64,000 nt of DNA from Bradyrhizobium sp. NP1 (GCF_030378205.1 NZ_CP127385.1:2892001-2956000); one strand, 5' to 3'. Counted from the first letter of the stretch, positions 1-8,848 are shown. Notes: generated by a model from the sequence alone, not told the origin. Program-made: numbers and translations.

Positions 1-1
1 A

Positions 2-2932
2 GAGCTCGCGCAGTTCTATTACGACCGGGCCAATGCGCGCTCGCAGCTCGGCCGGCTGGCCGATGCGATCGCCGACGCCAACAAGGCCGCCGAGGTCGGC
101 CGCGGGGTCGTCGACTTCAATATGATGGGGCGGCTCATGCTGTTCGCCGGGCTGCAATACGCAACCGCCGGCGACCCCAAACATGCGCTCGAAATCTATC
201 AGCGTGTGCTTCGCGAAGCCGCCTCGATGCCCGGCGCCAAGGGCTTTCAGTTCAGCACCTATCGACAGATGGCCGGCGTCGTCGTTCAGATGGGCGATAT
301 CGCCCAGGCCGAAGGCTATCTGCAGCGCGCCCTTACCGGCATCCGCGAGGCGCGAACCAGCGGCCATCCCGCGTGGAGGGCATCCTACGCCAAATACGGA
401 CAGGCCTGGGAATCCGACATCGACTACACCCGGGCCATCATTGCCGAGGCGAGGGGGCGGTTCGCCGAGGCGGAGGCGGCCTATCGCACGGCGGAGCAGC
501 GCAAGCGGGCCAGCATGAAGGCCTTGCTGGCCTCGGAGAATCCGCCGACCGAATCCACGCTGCTGCAGGCGATCGATACGACGGCGGTCTGTCAGGCGCG
601 GATGAAGGCCGCCCAGGGCAGGCTCGCCGAAGCCGAAGTGGACGCGCGCCGCGCGCTGCTGGCACGGCTGAAGGATGTCGGCAAGTACAATGGCATGATG
701 CCCTATTATGTGACCGGGCTTGCTTCCATCCTCGTCGAGCAGGGCCGCTACCCGGAGGCCGAGCAGCTCGCGCGGGTGGCGCTCGAGATCAACAAGACGG
801 TCGGTTCGGCCGACAATTCGCAATCCAGGGTGCAACTGCTGGCCCGGCTCGGCGGCGTCCTCTATCTGGAGCGCAAGAACGACGAGGCAGGCCTGGTCTA
901 TGACGCGATCGACAAGGCGATCGCCGATTGGGAACCGCAGCGGCGGCTGGTCTTCGAACTCAACCCGTCGCGGATTCTGTCGCTCTATGCTTCCGGTCAG
1001 ACTGCGGCCGGAATCGCCGCCGCCGAAGAGTTGGTGAAGAAGCTGACGGCCCGGCTCGGCGAAAGTCACGCCGATACCGCAGGGGCGCGCGCTGTGTTCG
1101 CGATGGGCCTGGCGCGGGCGGGGCGGAACGCCGATGCGGCCCGCGAGTTCAGGGCCGCGATCCCGGTCATGATATCGGCCTCCCGCGAGGGCGCCGATGA
1201 CGAGGGCTCCGGCTCGGTCGCTGCGCGCAGCCTGCGCCTGCAGGTGTCGGTCGAGAACTATCTCGCCATGCTCGCGCGGGACAAGGACCGCACAGGTGAG
1301 ATCGGCGAGGAGACGTTCGGTCTTGCCGACGCGGTGCGCGGTCACGCGGTGCAGCAGGCGCTGGCAGCGTCGAGCGCGCGGGCCGCGGCCAGGGATCCGG
1401 CCCTTGCCGAGCTGGTGCGCAAGGAGCAGGACCTCGCCAAGCAGGTGAACGCGCAGCTTGGACTGCTGAACAACGTGTTGTCGCAGCCATCATCGGAGCG
1501 CGACGAAAAGGGCGTGCAGGCCATCAATGCCTCGATCAGCAGCCTGCGCGCCGAACGCGAGACGGCGCGGCGGGAGATCAATCAGAAATTCCCGGTCTAC
1601 GCCGATCTGGTGTCGCCGAAGTCCCCGACCGTCGCCGAAATTAGGGCGACGCTGGCGGATGGGGAGGCGATGCTGTCCTTCTACTTCGGCCAGACCGGAA
1701 GCTTCGTATGGGCGGTTCCCAAAAGCGGCGGGGTGGCGTTTGCGGAGATCAAGGCAAAGAGCGCCGAGATCGAGGACAGGATCCGCAAGCTGCGCGAGGC
1801 GCTCGAACCGCAGGCGGCGATGGTTTCGGACATCCCCGCTTTCGACCTCAAGCTCGCCTACGAGCTCTATGGGTTGTTGCTGCAGCCGGTCGAGAGCGGA
1901 TGGAAGCCGGCCAAGAATCTGATCGTCGTGACCAACGGCGCGCTCGGCCTGCTGCCGCTGTCGCTGCTGCCGACCGCGCCGGCCGAGGTGGCGCAGGACG
2001 ACGATCCGCTGTTTGCCGGATATCGCAAGGTGCCATGGCTGGCACGCACGCATGCGGTGACGACTGTCCCGTCGGCGGCGGCCCTGCGCACGCTCAGGCA
2101 GCTTCCGCCGGGCAAGCCCGGCCGCGGCGAACTGGTTGGATTCGGCGATCCCTATTTCAGCAAGGAGCAGGAGGCCGAAGCGGCCTCGGCCGAAAGCACT
2201 GTCCGGGTGGCCGATGCCGGCACCACGACGACGCGGGGCCTGCCCCTGAAGCGCCGGAGCAGCCCGAAGCTGGAGGGCGTCGACAGCGCCGAACTGGGGC
2301 TCTTGCCGCGTCTTCCCGACACCGCCGACGAACTGAAATCGATCGCGCTGGCGCTGCAGGCCGATCCTTCGAAGGTGCTCTATCTCGGCAAGGACGCTTC
2401 GGAGGCGAAGGTCAAGTCGCTGGACCTCTCCGGCTTCAAGGTGCTGGCGTTTGCGACCCACGGCCTCGTTCCAGGCGAGCTGAACGGATTGAGCCAGCCG
2501 GCGCTTGCGCTGTCGTCGCCGGCGATTACGGGCGAGGAAGGCGATGGCCTGCTGACCATGGAGGAAATCCTCGGTCTGAAGCTCGATGCCGACTGGGTGG
2601 TGCTGTCGGCCTGCAACACCGGTGCGGGCGCAGGCGCCGGCGCCGAGGCGGCGTCCGGCCTCGGGCGCGCGTTCTTCTATGCTGGTACAAGGGCATTGCT
2701 GGTCACGAACTGGTCGGTGCATTCACAGTCGGCGCGTCAACTGGTCACGGACCTGTTCAAGCGGCAGGCCGACGATCCGAAGCTGGGGCGCGGCGAGGCA
2801 TTGCGGCAGGCGATGATGGCGCTTGCCGACGGACCAGGCTACGTCAACGCCGAGGGCAAGACTGAATTTGCCTATGCCCATCCGCTGTTCTGGGCGCCTT
2901 ACACGATCATCGGAGACGGCGGCGTCCGCTGA
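2..2932 (+). CDS. TPR-CHAT caspase-like protein, 5' end outside window
   Basis: The frame is open from base 2, well before the first internal ATG at 122, and the upstream codons read as another TPR helix pair, so the gene begins outside the window. Residues about 1-350 (counting from ATG 122) are tetratricopeptide-like repeats; a coiled stretch near 430-490 leads into a C-terminal CHAT domain (about 500-936). The caspase-type dyad is visible: His780 in FATHG and Cys831 in LSACNTG. CHAT domains are caspase-fold peptidases often joined to TPR protein-interaction repeats. It is the first visible gene of a tight operon with a secreted protein and two zinc-ribbon proteins. Substrate and trigger are unknown. 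No CRISPR effector lies nearby, so a Craspase role has no support here. Confidence 0.88.
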   Translation, partial: ELAQFYYDRANARSQLGRLADAIADANKAAEVGRGVVDFNMMGRLMLFAGLQYATAGDPKHALEIYQRVLREAASMPGAKGFQFSTYRQMAGVVVQMGDIAQAEGYLQRALTGIREARTSGHPAWRASYAKYGQAWESDIDYTRAIIAEARGRFAEAEAAYRTAEQRKRASMKALLASENPPTESTLLQAIDTTAVCQARMKAAQGRLAEAEVDARRALLARLKDVGKYNGMMPYYVTGLASILVEQGRYPEAEQLARVALEINKTVGSADNSQSRVQLLARLGGVLYLERKNDEAGLVYDAIDKAIADWEPQRRLVFELNPSRILSLYASGQTAAGIAAAEELVKKLTARLGESHADTAGARAVFAMGLARAGRNADAAREFRAAIPVMISASREGADDEGSGSVAARSLRLQVSVENYLAMLARDKDRTGEIGEETFGLADAVRGHAVQQALAASSARAAARDPALAELVRKEQDLAKQVNAQLGLLNNVLSQPSSERDEKGVQAINASISSLRAERETARREINQKFPVYADLVSPKSPTVAEIRATLADGEAMLSFYFGQTGSFVWAVPKSGGVAFAEIKAKSAEIEDRIRKLREALEPQAAMVSDIPAFDLKLAYELYGLLLQPVESGWKPAKNLIVVTNGALGLLPLSLLPTAPAEVAQDDDPLFAGYRKVPWLARTHAVTTVPSAAALRTLRQLPPGKPGRGELVGFGDPYFSKEQEAEAASAESTVRVADAGTTTTRGLPLKRRSSPKLEGVDSAELGLLPRLPDTADELKSIALALQADPSKVLYLGKDASEAKVKSLDLSGFKVLAFATHGLVPGELNGLSQPALALSSPAITGEEGDGLLTMEEILGLKLDADWVVLSACNTGAGAGAGAEAASGLGRAFFYAGTRALLVTNWSVHSQSARQLVTDLFKRQADDPKLGRGEALRQAMMALADGPGYVNAEGKTEFAYAHPLFWAPYTIIGDGGVR

Positions 2933-2964
2933 CATGGTTCGTCTCTCGCTGGAGAAAAAGAGTC

Positions 2965-3417
2965 TTGAGTAGACATGTTGCAAGAACGATATCGCTGGCG
3001 TGCATGGCAGCGGCCGTCCTGGCATTCAGCGAGGCCTATGCGACGCCATTGATCACCGAGGAGGAGGCCAAGCTGCCGCCGCCGAAGGGGGCGGTGGCGG
3101 TGGATCGGCGCGGCATCCTGCGGGGTCCCAAGGTCGATCTTGTCTCGCCCGGCGACACGGTGCGATCTCCGGTGCATCTGCAGCTCAAGTTCGAATCCTT
3201 TGGCGGTACCAAGATCGACCTCGAGTCGGTGAAGATGACCTTTCTGCGCACGCCGAATGTCGACCTCACGGCGCGGATCAAGCCGTTCATGCAGCTCAGC
3301 GGCGTCGATATGCCAAACGCCGAGCTGCCGCCCGGCGAATATATCGTCCGGGTCGACGTGAAGGACAGCGAGGGTCGTCCCGGTAGTGCCAGCTTCATCC
3401 TGAAGGTTTCGCCCTGA
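2965..3417 (+). CDS. Small secreted protein of unknown function
   Basis: A 150-residue protein starting with TTG; GGAG at 2951-2954 lies about 10 nt upstream, and the TTG start gives a complete signal peptide (basic MSRHVAR, hydrophobic core, cleavage near EAYA-TP at about residue 26). The ATG at 3004 would remove the positive N-region. The mature part is about 120 residues, lacks cysteine, and is rich in alternating hydrophobic residues with a C-terminal PPGEYIVRVDVKDSEG stretch, suggesting a single beta-sandwich of CopC or Ig-like type. It lies 32 nt after the CHAT gene and 7 nt before the next gene, so it is almost certainly co-transcribed. I do not recognise the family. Confidence 0.75.
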   Translation: MSRHVARTISLACMAAAVLAFSEAYATPLITEEEAKLPPPKGAVAVDRRGILRGPKVDLVSPGDTVRSPVHLQLKFESFGGTKIDLESVKMTFLRTPNVDLTARIKPFMQLSGVDMPNAELPPGEYIVRVDVKDSEGRPGSASFILKVSP

Positions 3418-3424
3418 TACGAGC

Positions 3425-3625
3425 ATGGATTGTCCGTACTGCCTGTCCACCAATGCCGAGGGCGCCCTGGTTTGCGCAGCCTGCTCGCGCGACATCGCGG
3501 TACCGGCGACGCTGATCGCCGAGCGGGACGATCTGCTCCGCAAGCGTGATCTCCTCCGCAACCAATTGCAGCAAGCGAGGAAGCAGCTCGAGATGATCGT
3601 CAAGCGTCGCAGAAAATCCGGCTGA
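3425..3625 (+). CDS. Small zinc-ribbon coiled-coil protein
   Basis: A 66-residue protein opening with MDCPYC and a second pair CAAC at residues 17-20, a four-cysteine zinc-ribbon pattern (CPxC-x12-CxxC). Residues about 32-62 form an uninterrupted charged helix with heptad-like leucines (DDLLRKRDLLRNQL) ending in a basic tail RRRK, which suggests a coiled coil for dimerisation or nucleic-acid contact. There is no signal peptide, so it is likely cytoplasmic. The next gene opens with a nearly identical zinc ribbon, so the two probably arose from one module. It starts 7 nt after the secreted-protein gene and ends 6 nt before the membrane protein. Confidence 0.7.
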   Translation: MDCPYCLSTNAEGALVCAACSRDIAVPATLIAERDDLLRKRDLLRNQLQQARKQLEMIVKRRRKSG

Positions 3626-3631
3626 CCGGCG

Positions 3632-4396
3632 ATGGAATGTCCGTTCTGCGCCGAAACCATCAAGAACGAAGCGGTCGCGTGCAAGCATTGCTCGCGCGAT
3701 CTGCGCGTCGTGCGGCCGGTGCTGCTGGAAATCCACGAGATCGTCGCCGAGCTGGAAGGGCTGCAGCGCGACCTTGACCGCGTCAATGCGAGGCTCGAGC
3801 GTTATCAGCACCCGCTGCGCTACATTCTCACCCACGCCGTCGCTTATGTCGCGATTCCCGCGCTGCTGCTCGTGGTTGCGCATGTCATCGTCACCATCGT
3901 GCTGGATGCGTCCCAGCTTTGGCTGCGCCTGGCCTCGGTGATCATTCCGCTGCTGTTCGGGTTCGCGGCGCGTGCGCTGAACAAGATCTGGATCGAAGAG
4001 GCGCTCGCGCTCGGCGTGGCGACGGCCGCCGTCAGCGTGACGTCGATGCTCACCGTCACCGGCCTTCACGATCACGTGCCGATATTGCCTTCTGTTCCGG
4101 TCGAGTGGCGTGAGGTGATCGAATATGGCACCAGTATTCTGCTTGCCTTTGTTTCGGGCAACATTCTCGGCATGCTGGTCTTCCAGGTATTGCCGAAGGT
4201 GCTTTCGGAAGGCGGCAAGCCGAACCCCGCCGCATTCAGGATTGCCCGTCTGCTGGGACAGCATGTCGGAGAGGAGCAGTTGCGCCGCCGCGCGCGCCTG
4301 ATCCAGGACCTGATTCAGACCGCGGGGCCGCTGGCCGGCGTCGCGATCACGGCGGTCGGTTCGATCTATACCGGTCTGCGCGGAATTCTGGGCTAG
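3632..4396 (+). CDS. Zinc-ribbon membrane protein
   Basis: This 254-residue protein begins with MECPFCAETIKNEAVACKHC, a complete zinc ribbon, followed by a coiled stretch at about 30-57 and then by four hydrophobic segments (about 68-92, 95-115, 122-145 and 165-190). The C-terminal third is amphipathic and ends in a glycine-rich helix. The layout is a cytoplasmic metal-binding head on a multi-pass inner-membrane anchor. Its ribbon resembles that of the preceding 66-residue protein, so the pair may interact. It closes the CHAT operon; its TAG stop is part of the CTAG that opens a degenerate palindromic repeat. Family unknown to me. Confidence 0.75.
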   Translation: MECPFCAETIKNEAVACKHCSRDLRVVRPVLLEIHEIVAELEGLQRDLDRVNARLERYQHPLRYILTHAVAYVAIPALLLVVAHVIVTIVLDASQLWLRLASVIIPLLFGFAARALNKIWIEEALALGVATAAVSVTSMLTVTGLHDHVPILPSVPVEWREVIEYGTSILLAFVSGNILGMLVFQVLPKVLSEGGKPNPAAFRIARLLGQHVGEEQLRRRARLIQDLIQTAGPLAGVAITAVGSIYTGLRGILG

Positions 4397-4463
4397 GCGC
4401 TCAGTCCGCATCCGCAAAAGGGCCTGCCGTGACGGGATGCGAATGTTAGAATCGGACCACCAG
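4393..4463. repeat. Degenerate A-type palindromic repeat
   Basis: The loop and right arm closely match the A palindrome at 12909-12984 (loop about 22 of 23 bases, right arm GCGAATGTTAGAATCGGACC identical). The left arm is eroded: CTAG is followed by an unrelated stretch before CATCCGC. The terminal CTAG is CCAG on the right. It sits between two convergent genes and its first bases provide the TAG stop of the zinc-ribbon membrane protein. Confidence 0.8.
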
Positions 4464-4469
4464 CGTTCG

Positions 4470-5057
4470 TCAGCGCTTCCGGGTCGGCGCTTCCGCCTGC
4501 TTGGCCGGCGCCTCCGTCTGCACCTTGCAGCTTGCGGTGGCGAGTGAGGCGCGCGCCTGTGGCATCAGGCCCGGCTCCGGCGCCAGCGCCTTCATCACGA
4601 TCAACCCGGTGGCGGTCGGCGAATCGATGATCAGCCGGTCGGCCGCGGTGACTTCCTCGTCCTCCGGCAGATCGTTGTGCTGCGCCTCGGTCATCAGGTC
4701 GAGCTCGATCACCTTGCGCCCCGCCGAGCGGTCGTTGATCGCGTAGTAGGCGATCTCGTTGCGGGTATAGAACGACACCGAGGTGTAGGCCTGGCTCACA
4801 GGGACCGCGAGCTTGATCGGTCCGGTGGACAGATCGTAGCGGCAGATCGCGGTCGCAAACGCCGGGTCCATGAACGGCATCGGCGAGTTGCCGGGCTCGG
4901 CGAGCGGCAGCGGCGTCACCGCGTTGAGCTTGGTCATCGGAGTGAGGCGTGAATAGGCGTCCTGGGTCGCGATCCGCGGCAATGCGAGCACGCTGACCAG
5001 ATGCACCACGCCGCCGAGCAGCACGCCCGCGATGATCGTGAACACCAGCCGGATCAT
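4470..5057 (-). CDS. DUF1254-type membrane-anchored protein
   Basis: A 195-residue protein with one N-terminal transmembrane segment or signal anchor (about residues 4-24), followed by a domain that reads like DUF1254: conserved-looking PMPFMDPAFATAICRYDL and VSFYTRNEIAYYAINDR. The C-terminus is low-complexity (QTEAPAKQAEAPTRKR). Its ATG overlaps the stop of the upstream DUF1214 gene by 4 nt (ATGA), so translation is coupled. DUF1254 and DUF1214 usually occur together in one polypeptide; here they are two adjacent proteins, consistent with a complex. Function of the family is not established. Confidence 0.8.
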   Translation of the reverse strand: MIRLVFTIIAGVLLGGVVHLVSVLALPRIATQDAYSRLTPMTKLNAVTPLPLAEPGNSPMPFMDPAFATAICRYDLSTGPIKLAVPVSQAYTSVSFYTRNEIAYYAINDRSAGRKVIELDLMTEAQHNDLPEDEEVTAADRLIIDSPTATGLIVMKALAPEPGLMPQARASLATASCKVQTEAPAKQAEAPTRKR

Positions 5058-5632
5058 GGGCAGCCCACCGTCGCGATCGAGGGCATCGGCGCGTCGCGCT
5101 GCGTCCGCGTCGCAACCCCGACCGGCGTGTCGTAGAGCCGCAGCATCAGCGCATAGCGCTCGATGCCGCCGGTGGGCAGCCAGTTGCCGGCGCGCGAGCG
5201 CGAGGCGACGCGGATCTCGAAGGAGCCGTCGGAGCCGCGGATGATCTCCTGGCTGGTGAAGCCGTAACGCTGCAGCGCGTTGGCGACGAGATGGCCCTTC
5301 TGGTCGTAGAGCGTCAGCGTCCAGAACCGGGCAGCAGGCGTCACGCCGCTCACCACGACGTCGCAGCGCCCGTCGAGCGGCTTCTTCCTGTCGTCGGTGG
5401 TGGCGGTGAACGCGACGCCGTCGCCGGTGCCGATCGGCAGCTCGCCGTTGCGCACGATGGTGGCGCGCGAATAGGGATCGATGTCGGAGGTGCCGCTCTT
5501 CGGCCGCGCGGTCCAGGCGCCGATCGTCAGCGTGCCGAGATCGGTGCCGCGCGTCGCCGTCATCCAGGTTGAGCCGACGCCGACGAAGGCGGCGAGCAGG
5601 AGCGCGAGCAGGGTGATGAGGACGAGCCGCAC
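5054..5632 (-). CDS. DUF1214-type membrane-anchored protein
   Basis: The frame is open further upstream, but the GTG at 5632 gives a start 4 nt beyond the penicillin-binding protein stop and yields a clean N-terminus: a transmembrane segment (RLVLITLLALLLAAFVGVG) and then a DUF1214-like domain ending in RLYDTPVG. Earlier residues are arginine-rich and overlap the PBP gene, so I reject them. Length is 192 residues. Conserved-looking features include DPYSRATIVRNGELPIG and WTLTLYDQKGHLV. It is co-transcribed with the PBP upstream and with the DUF1254 protein downstream (4-nt overlap). Role unknown; the context suggests the cell envelope. Confidence 0.8.
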   Translation of the reverse strand: MRLVLITLLALLLAAFVGVGSTWMTATRGTDLGTLTIGAWTARPKSGTSDIDPYSRATIVRNGELPIGTGDGVAFTATTDDRKKPLDGRCDVVVSGVTPAARFWTLTLYDQKGHLVANALQRYGFTSQEIIRGSDGSFEIRVASRSRAGNWLPTGGIERYALMLRLYDTPVGVATRTQRDAPMPSIATVGCP

Positions 5633-5636
5633 GGGT

Positions 5637-7925
5637 CTAGTTCTTGCGTGGCGCCGCCGACGGGGTAGCGCTGCCCGGTGCCGCCGACGCAAGGCTTTCC
5701 GGGAAGGCCAGCGAACTCGACGAGACCGGCTTGGTCGGTTTGGTCGATTCCTCCGTGGTCTTGGTCGCGGTCTTGGCGGCTTCGTCGAGCAGCTTCTCGA
5801 CCCGCACCAGGATGTCGGCGCCGCGCCGCGTCAGCACCGGCGGCGGTCCCGGCTTGATCTCCGGCGGCTTCGGCGCGCCCGCCGCGGCGACGGTCGCCGG
5901 CGTCGTCGGCTGCGGCAGCTTCTGGCCCATGCCGATGCCCGCGATTTCCTTGATCTCGACGCCCTGATGCGCCACGGTCATGATGTCGTGCCAGGTCTGT
6001 GCCGGCAGCGAGCCGCCGGTCATGCGGTTGGTCGGCGAGTAGTCGTCATTGCCGTACCAGACCGCGCAGGTGAAGTTGCCGGTATAGCCGACGAACCAGG
6101 CGTCGCGATAGGCATTGGTGGTGCCGGTCTTGCCGGCGGTCGGAATGCCGTCGAGCGCGGCGCGGCGCGCGGTGCCTTCGCTGACGACGTGGCTCATCAT
6201 GCCCGCCATGTCGGCGGCGGTCGCAGGCGGAATGGCCTGCTTGGGCTTCGGCCCGTCGCGATCCCAGCGCCACACCAGATCGCCGGTGCCGGTTCGCACC
6301 TCGAGCACCGAATGCGGCGTCACCGACTTGCCTTTGTTGGGGAAGGTGGCGTAGGCGACCGCGTGCTCGATCACGGTAACTTCGTCGGAGCCGATCGGCA
6401 GCGACGGCGTGTCCGGCAGCGGCGCCTTGATGCCGAAGCGGCGCGCCACCTCGACGATCTTGGCGCGGCCGACCTTGGCCGGGTTCGGTGACTTGCCGCC
6501 GAGCGCGATCGAAAGCTTCACCGGCACCACGTTGATCGAGCGGGTGATCGCCTGCGTCAGCGTCACCGCGCCGGAATAGGAGTGGCCGTAGTTCTGCGGG
6601 CACCAGTTGCCGATGCAGACCGGGCCGTCGACCACGATCGAGGTCGGCTTGAAGCCGTTGAGCAGCGCCGTGGTGTAGACATAGGGTTTGAACGACGAGC
6701 CGGGCTGGCGGTAGGCGTCGGTGGCGCGGTTGAACTGGCTCGCGCCGTAGTCGCGGCCGCCGACCATGGCGCGGATGCCGCCGTCGAGGTCGGCGACGAC
6801 GGTCGCCGCCTGCGTCGCGTGATAGTCGCGGCCGAACTGGCGGAGCTGGTTCTCGATCGCCTCTTCGGCGGCGCGCTGCACGTTCATGTCGATCGCGGTC
6901 CGCACCACGAAGACGCGCTCGGTATAGGACCTCGGGAAGGTGTCGACGAGCTTGCGCATCTCGTCGAAGGCGTAGTCGAGATAGTAGTTCGGCGAGTTTT
7001 CGTCACGGCGGTCGACCGCGAATGCCGGGTTGCGGCGGGCGCCGAACACCTGGCCCTCGGTCATGAAGCCGGCATCGACCAGGTTGTCGAGCACGACGTT
7101 GGCGCGGGCGCGCGCCGCCGGCAGGTTGATGTGCGGCGCGTATTTGGTCGGCGCCTTGAACAGGCCAGCGAGCATCGCGGCTTCCGCGAGATTGACGTCG
7201 CGCACCGACTTGTTGAAGTAGAAATGCGCGGCGCCGTCGACGCCGAAGGTGCCGCCGCCCATATAGGCGCGGTCGAGATAGAGCTTGAGGATCTCGTTCT
7301 TGGTCAGTCGCGTCTCGAGCCAGACCGCGAGGAACGCTTCCTTGATCTTGCGCTCGATGGTGCGCTCGTTGTTGAGGAACAGGTTCTTGGCGAGCTGCTG
7401 GGTGATCGAGGAGCCGCCTTGGCGCACGCCGCCGGCCTGGGCGTTGGTGACGAGCGCGCGCGCCGTGCCCGCGATGTCGATGCCGAAATGGTCGTAGAAG
7501 CGGCGGTCTTCGGTGGCGAGCGTCGCCTTGATCAGGTTGTCCGGAAAATCTTCCAGCGGGATCGAGTCGTTGTGCTTGATGCCGCGGCTGCCGATCGGGT
7601 TGCCGTAGCGGTCGAGGAAGGTCACCGCGAGGTCGGATTTCTTCAGCCAGTCCTCGTCGGCGGTCTCGCGAAAGGCGGGGATCGCGAGGGTGAGCATCAA
7701 GAGCAGGCCGCCGAGCCCGATGGTGGCGGCTTCCGAGAGGGGCTCGATGAACACCCAGCGCTTCCAGCGGCCGACATAGAAGCGGTCCATGAAGGCCGAA
7801 TAGCGCTCATAGAGCTCGCGCGCGCCGCGCAGCGAAGAGAACAGCCCGGAATCAAAGCGCGCATCCAGATCCAGGCGGAAATTGTTGATCCGCCGCTTCC
7901 AATCCTCTGGGATGATCGTGCGCAC
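5637..7925 (-). CDS. Bifunctional penicillin-binding protein 1A-type
   Basis: This 762-residue class A PBP polymerises glycan strands and cross-links peptidoglycan in the periplasm. A cytoplasmic N-tail precedes one transmembrane segment (about 63-84). The GT51 glycosyltransferase carries the catalytic Glu139 in ATEDRRFYDHFG and the GGSSITQQLAKN motif. The transpeptidase has Ser410 in SSFK, a SIN motif near 470 and Lys599 in KTGTT. The C-terminal 90 residues are Pro/Ala/Thr-rich. Length is typical for the family. It heads a - strand operon with DUF1214 and DUF1254 genes. Which PBP1 subtype it is cannot be settled by eye, so I give no symbol. Confidence 0.95.
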   Translation of the reverse strand: MRTIIPEDWKRRINNFRLDLDARFDSGLFSSLRGARELYERYSAFMDRFYVGRWKRWVFIEPLSEAATIGLGGLLLMLTLAIPAFRETADEDWLKKSDLAVTFLDRYGNPIGSRGIKHNDSIPLEDFPDNLIKATLATEDRRFYDHFGIDIAGTARALVTNAQAGGVRQGGSSITQQLAKNLFLNNERTIERKIKEAFLAVWLETRLTKNEILKLYLDRAYMGGGTFGVDGAAHFYFNKSVRDVNLAEAAMLAGLFKAPTKYAPHINLPAARARANVVLDNLVDAGFMTEGQVFGARRNPAFAVDRRDENSPNYYLDYAFDEMRKLVDTFPRSYTERVFVVRTAIDMNVQRAAEEAIENQLRQFGRDYHATQAATVVADLDGGIRAMVGGRDYGASQFNRATDAYRQPGSSFKPYVYTTALLNGFKPTSIVVDGPVCIGNWCPQNYGHSYSGAVTLTQAITRSINVVPVKLSIALGGKSPNPAKVGRAKIVEVARRFGIKAPLPDTPSLPIGSDEVTVIEHAVAYATFPNKGKSVTPHSVLEVRTGTGDLVWRWDRDGPKPKQAIPPATAADMAGMMSHVVSEGTARRAALDGIPTAGKTGTTNAYRDAWFVGYTGNFTCAVWYGNDDYSPTNRMTGGSLPAQTWHDIMTVAHQGVEIKEIAGIGMGQKLPQPTTPATVAAAGAPKPPEIKPGPPPVLTRRGADILVRVEKLLDEAAKTATKTTEESTKPTKPVSSSSLAFPESLASAAPGSATPSAAPRKN

Positions 7926-8212
7926 CGGGACCTAAGACCTTGCCAGTTCGAACCGTTCGATCGCCCCGGCCGGGCGTCGCCAGAACGTCTTGCTGGAGTG
8001 TTGCGGCAAACCCAAGGCGGTTTGCTCGCCTCCGGGAGACTCATCCCTATCTAGCCGAGCGGGCTTGATAAACCAATGGTCTGGCTCGCGATTTTAACCG
8101 CAAAGCCTAACGCCGCCCCTTGTGGGCGCAGCATTCGCCCCCACTTGCAGGCGGCCTTGGCCTGCTCCTAGAAGGGTTCGATGCAAAACCTCATCGATCA
8201 GCACATTCAGCC

Positions 8213-8728
8213 ATGACCGCGCCGCCCAAACGACCCTCGGACCAAGCCGGATTTTTCTGGAAAACCAAGGCGTTGGAGGAAATGTCTGACGCCGAATGGG
8301 AAAGCCTGTGCGACGGCTGCGCGCGCTGCTGCCTGGAAAAGCTGGAAGACGAGGACACCGGCCGGATCTATTTCACCCACGTCGCCTGCCGGCTTCTGGA
8401 TGCGGGCCTGTGCGCCTGCAAGGACTATCCGAACCGATCTGACAAGGTTTCCGACTGCGTCCGGCTCACCCCGGAAAACGTGCGCACCCTCAACTGGCTG
8501 CCTCCAAGCTGCGCCTATCGCCTGGTGGCGGAGGGGCGCGACCTCTATTGGTGGCATCCGCTGGTGTCGGGCGATCCCAACACGGTCCATGAGGCCGGCG
8601 TCTCCGTGCGGGGCCGGGTGCAGGGAACCGAGGAAGAGATCGCGGTTGCCGATCTCGAAGACCACATCGTGCAATGGCCTGCGCAATTGCCGAAGCGCGC
8701 CCGCCTCAAGAAGCGCCCAAAGCCGTAA
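8213..8728 (+). CDS. UPF0260 / YcgN-type cysteine-cluster protein
   Basis: A 171-residue soluble protein. I chose the ATG at 8213 over the longer open frame from 8120 because family members start shortly before the [20 protein letters not shown] segment. The cysteine cluster [14 protein letters not shown], then [14 protein letters not shown] and DCV is typical of the UPF0260/YcgN family, which is thought to bind a metal or Fe-S centre through these cysteines; no enzymatic role is established. It stands alone between the PBP operon and the MFS gene, with a hairpin at 8826-8847 behind it. Confidence 0.9.
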   Translation: MTAPPKRPSDQAGFFWKTKALEEMSDAEWESLCDGCARCCLEKLEDEDTGRIYFTHVACRLLDAGLCACKDYPNRSDKVSDCVRLTPENVRTLNWLPPSCAYRLVAEGRDLYWWHPLVSGDPNTVHEAGVSVRGRVQGTEEEIAVADLEDHIVQWPAQLPKRARLKKRPKP

Positions 8729-8825
8729 GCGTTCACGTTTCCGCGAATTCATGGGCACAGCAGCGGGACGCACCTATGCGCTCAACCCGCTGCCGCAGCA
8801 GCGCTTTGCCGCCTAAATATGGAGG

Positions 8826-8848
8826 AAGCCGCGATTCCCCGCGGCTTT
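8826..8848 (+). terminator. Hairpin, possible terminator
   Basis: AAGCCGCG (8826-8833) pairs with CGCGGCTT (8840-8847) around a 6-nt loop, followed by a short T tract. It lies about 100 nt after the UPF0260 gene and just before the MFS gene, so it probably ends the upstream transcript. The weak T tract keeps confidence moderate. Confidence 0.5.

Noticed and set aside
1490..2722. Long open frame antisense to the TPR-CHAT gene
   Set aside because: It is a by-product of high GC at third positions; the translation is rich in Arg, Gln and His and has no domain or ribosome-binding site.
2..2932. Type III-E CRISPR Craspase interpretation of the TPR-CHAT protein
   Set aside because: No repeat array and no fused Cas7-11 effector is present in the window.
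6582..8054. 490-residue open frame antisense to the penicillin-binding protein
   Set aside because: Low-complexity Ala/Gly/Val/Asp translation mirrors PBP codons; the PBP has clear active sites.
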